Source: Myxococcales bacterium
Lineage (GTDB): Bacteria; Myxococcota_A; Polyangia; Haliangiales; Haliangiaceae
Reading direction: 5' to 3'
Length of the DNA: 64,000 nt
Assembly: GCA_016717005.1 (NCBI GenBank)
Contig: JADJUF010000039.1
Coordinates: forward strand, 682,001-746,000
Made by a program: the position numbers and the translations under genes. The notes under the pieces were generated by a model. That model was not told where the DNA came from, did no database searches, and worked only from the letters and a program-made list of their open reading frames with translations. Each line of letters begins with the position of its first letter. The first letter of the stretch is position 1. This document shows, in pieces, positions 63,211-64,000 of this stretch.

Positions 63211-63882
63211 TCACCGCACCGGGCCATCGTCGTCGACCACCAGCTCGCGGTACGCGACCCGGCCAGCCGCGACGGTCAGCTCGACGCCGTCGCGGGTCAG
63301 CGATCGACTACCGCGGGCGGCGATCAGGCGCGCCGCGCTCGGGCGCGCGCCGACGATCGGGATGCGCCCCGGGGGTGCGGCGGCCGCGACCGGCACGTCG
63401 ACGCGGTAGTAGCCGTCCCGATCGGTGGTGGTCTTGACGACGGTGCGCGCGTCGACCCGGACCTCGACGTCGACCCCGGCCACGCCGTCGTGCTTGCCAT
63501 CGACGACCCGACCGTGGAACACCGCGGCGTCGGCCGCGGCCGTCACGATCGGCACCTCGGCCCGGGCCGCCGCGACCTTGGCGTACGAGGCCTCGACCCG
63601 CCGGGCCGTGGCGCGGGCCGCGGCGGCGGTCGCGGGCGCCGACGTCGCGCCGTGCTTGGCGGTGAGCCGACCGGCCTCGCGCGCGGCCTGGCCGGCGCGC
63701 GTGCGCTCGACGGTGGCGGCGCGACCGGCCACGGCGCGCAGCGCCAGCTCGGCCCCGGCGAAGGCCGCCGCGGTGACGACGGCGGTCTTGCCCGACCGCG
63801 GGGTGACCGGCCCCTCGCCGGTGGTCCCGCCGCCGCCGCCGCCGTCGGGCACGTTCTGCTCGAGCTTGGTGAGTTTCCACAT
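63211..63882 (-). CDS. Carboxypeptidase-regulatory-like domain protein
   Basis: The 223-residue protein starts MWKLTKLEQNVPDGGGGGGT without a signal peptide; an Ala/Arg-rich helix (LALRAVAGRAATVERTRAGQ) precedes a domain of about 80 residues, FHGRVVDGKHDGVAGVDVEV with KTTTDRDGYYRVDVP. That is the CarboxypepD_reg/Ig-like repeat with the T-D-x-D-G-Y-Y motif. Such domains decorate surface or effector proteins. GGAG precedes the ATG; the gene begins 12 bases after the upstream gene's stop, so they form an operon. Confidence 0.65.
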   Translation of the reverse strand: MWKLTKLEQNVPDGGGGGGTTGEGPVTPRSGKTAVVTAAAFAGAELALRAVAGRAATVERTRAGQAAREAGRLTAKHGATSAPATAAAARATARRVEASYAKVAAARAEVPIVTAAADAAVFHGRVVDGKHDGVAGVDVEVRVDARTVVKTTTDRDGYYRVDVPVAAAAPPGRIPIVGARPSAARLIAARGSRSLTRDGVELTVAAGRVAYRELVVDDDGPVR

Positions 63883-63894
63883 GGCCGGCTCCGT

Positions 63895-64000
63895 TCAGTC
63901 TTTCCGCTGGTACAGGAAGGGCGCCACGACGCGCTGGGAGTCGGCCGCGCCCTCGCACGCCGACTTGCTGAAGAACGACAGGAACACCTGGTTGGGGGCG
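63895..64000 (-). CDS. C-terminal end of a gene cut by the window edge
   Basis: The visible 34 codons read APNQVFLSFFSKSACEGAAD, SQRVVAPFLYQRKD and stop. The frame continues beyond the window, so the start and family cannot be determined. It is the first gene of an operon with the carboxypeptidase-regulatory-like gene. Confidence 0.6.
   Translation of the reverse strand, partial: APNQVFLSFFSKSACEGAADSQRVVAPFLYQRKD

Overview
The window is very GC-rich (by eye about 70% G+C or more) and gene-dense. It reads like a chromosome segment of a predatory or saprophytic Myxococcota, probably from the Polyangia/Haliangiales side. That is inference, based on the many small lipoproteins with Asp/Ala/Val-rich linkers, an AgmX-like protein, a MYXO-CTERM-like tail, WYL and SNF2/SWIM proteins and HEAT-repeat proteins. 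No rRNA, CRISPR array or complete phage is visible. Long antisense ORFs are everywhere because GC-rich coding DNA rarely has stops; they are left out.

Layout. 0-3.3 kb: a phospholipase C-type phosphoesterase (cut by the window edge) converges on a cholesterol-dependent-cytolysin-like pore-former with an altered C-terminal domain. 3.4-12.7 kb: housekeeping and hypothetical genes, including a frameshifted alpha/beta hydrolase, a HEAT-repeat protein ending in a HEPN-like motif, two unrelated enzymes (SDR, crotonase), ExbD and an internally duplicated 906-residue protein. 13.2-16.1 kb: a lipoprotein transglutaminase of the oomycete-elicitor type carrying three PPC domains, then hexanucleotide microsatellites. 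16.2-25.5 kb: small secreted proteins, a TPR membrane protein, a RAYT-type transposase beside a minisatellite, and a SWIM/SNF2 helicase. 25.5-36.2 kb is the accessory region: a set of paralogous and decaying lipoproteins, a lower-GC HExxH metallopeptidase fused to one of these lipoproteins, a secreted nuclease-toxin candidate overlapping its probable immunity gene, and two mosaic immunity-like paralogues preceded by toxin-tail remnants. 36.7-43.7 kb: WYL regulator, two lipoproteins, a tRNA-like element whose halves are in permuted order, a slipin, an SDR and an OmpA lipoprotein. 43.9-50.0 kb: an alpha-2-macroglobulin lipoprotein broken by three frameshifts. 50.4-58.8 kb: EF-hand-like membrane protein, a coupled methyltransferase/oxidoreductase pair, a rhodanese lipoprotein and a DEAD-box helicase. 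58.9-60.7 kb: a decayed LNS2/lipin-like phosphatase followed by an eight-unit array of a double-hairpin repeat. 60.7-64 kb: small zinc-ribbon-like protein, SIMPL lipoprotein, two coupled lipoproteins and a carboxypeptidase-regulatory-domain protein.

Two window-wide patterns matter for annotation. First, many starts have no Shine-Dalgarno but have a TANNNT hexamer 6-8 nt upstream, which suggests leaderless transcripts and was used to choose starts. Second, a double-hairpin element whose first bases are the stop codon of the upstream gene (TGAGTT) recurs at four loci with compensatory stem changes. The phospholipase, pore-former and transglutaminase would together fit an extracellular attack on other cells, and the 31-36 kb locus fits inter-bacterial competition. 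Both roles are inferred from families and context, not shown.
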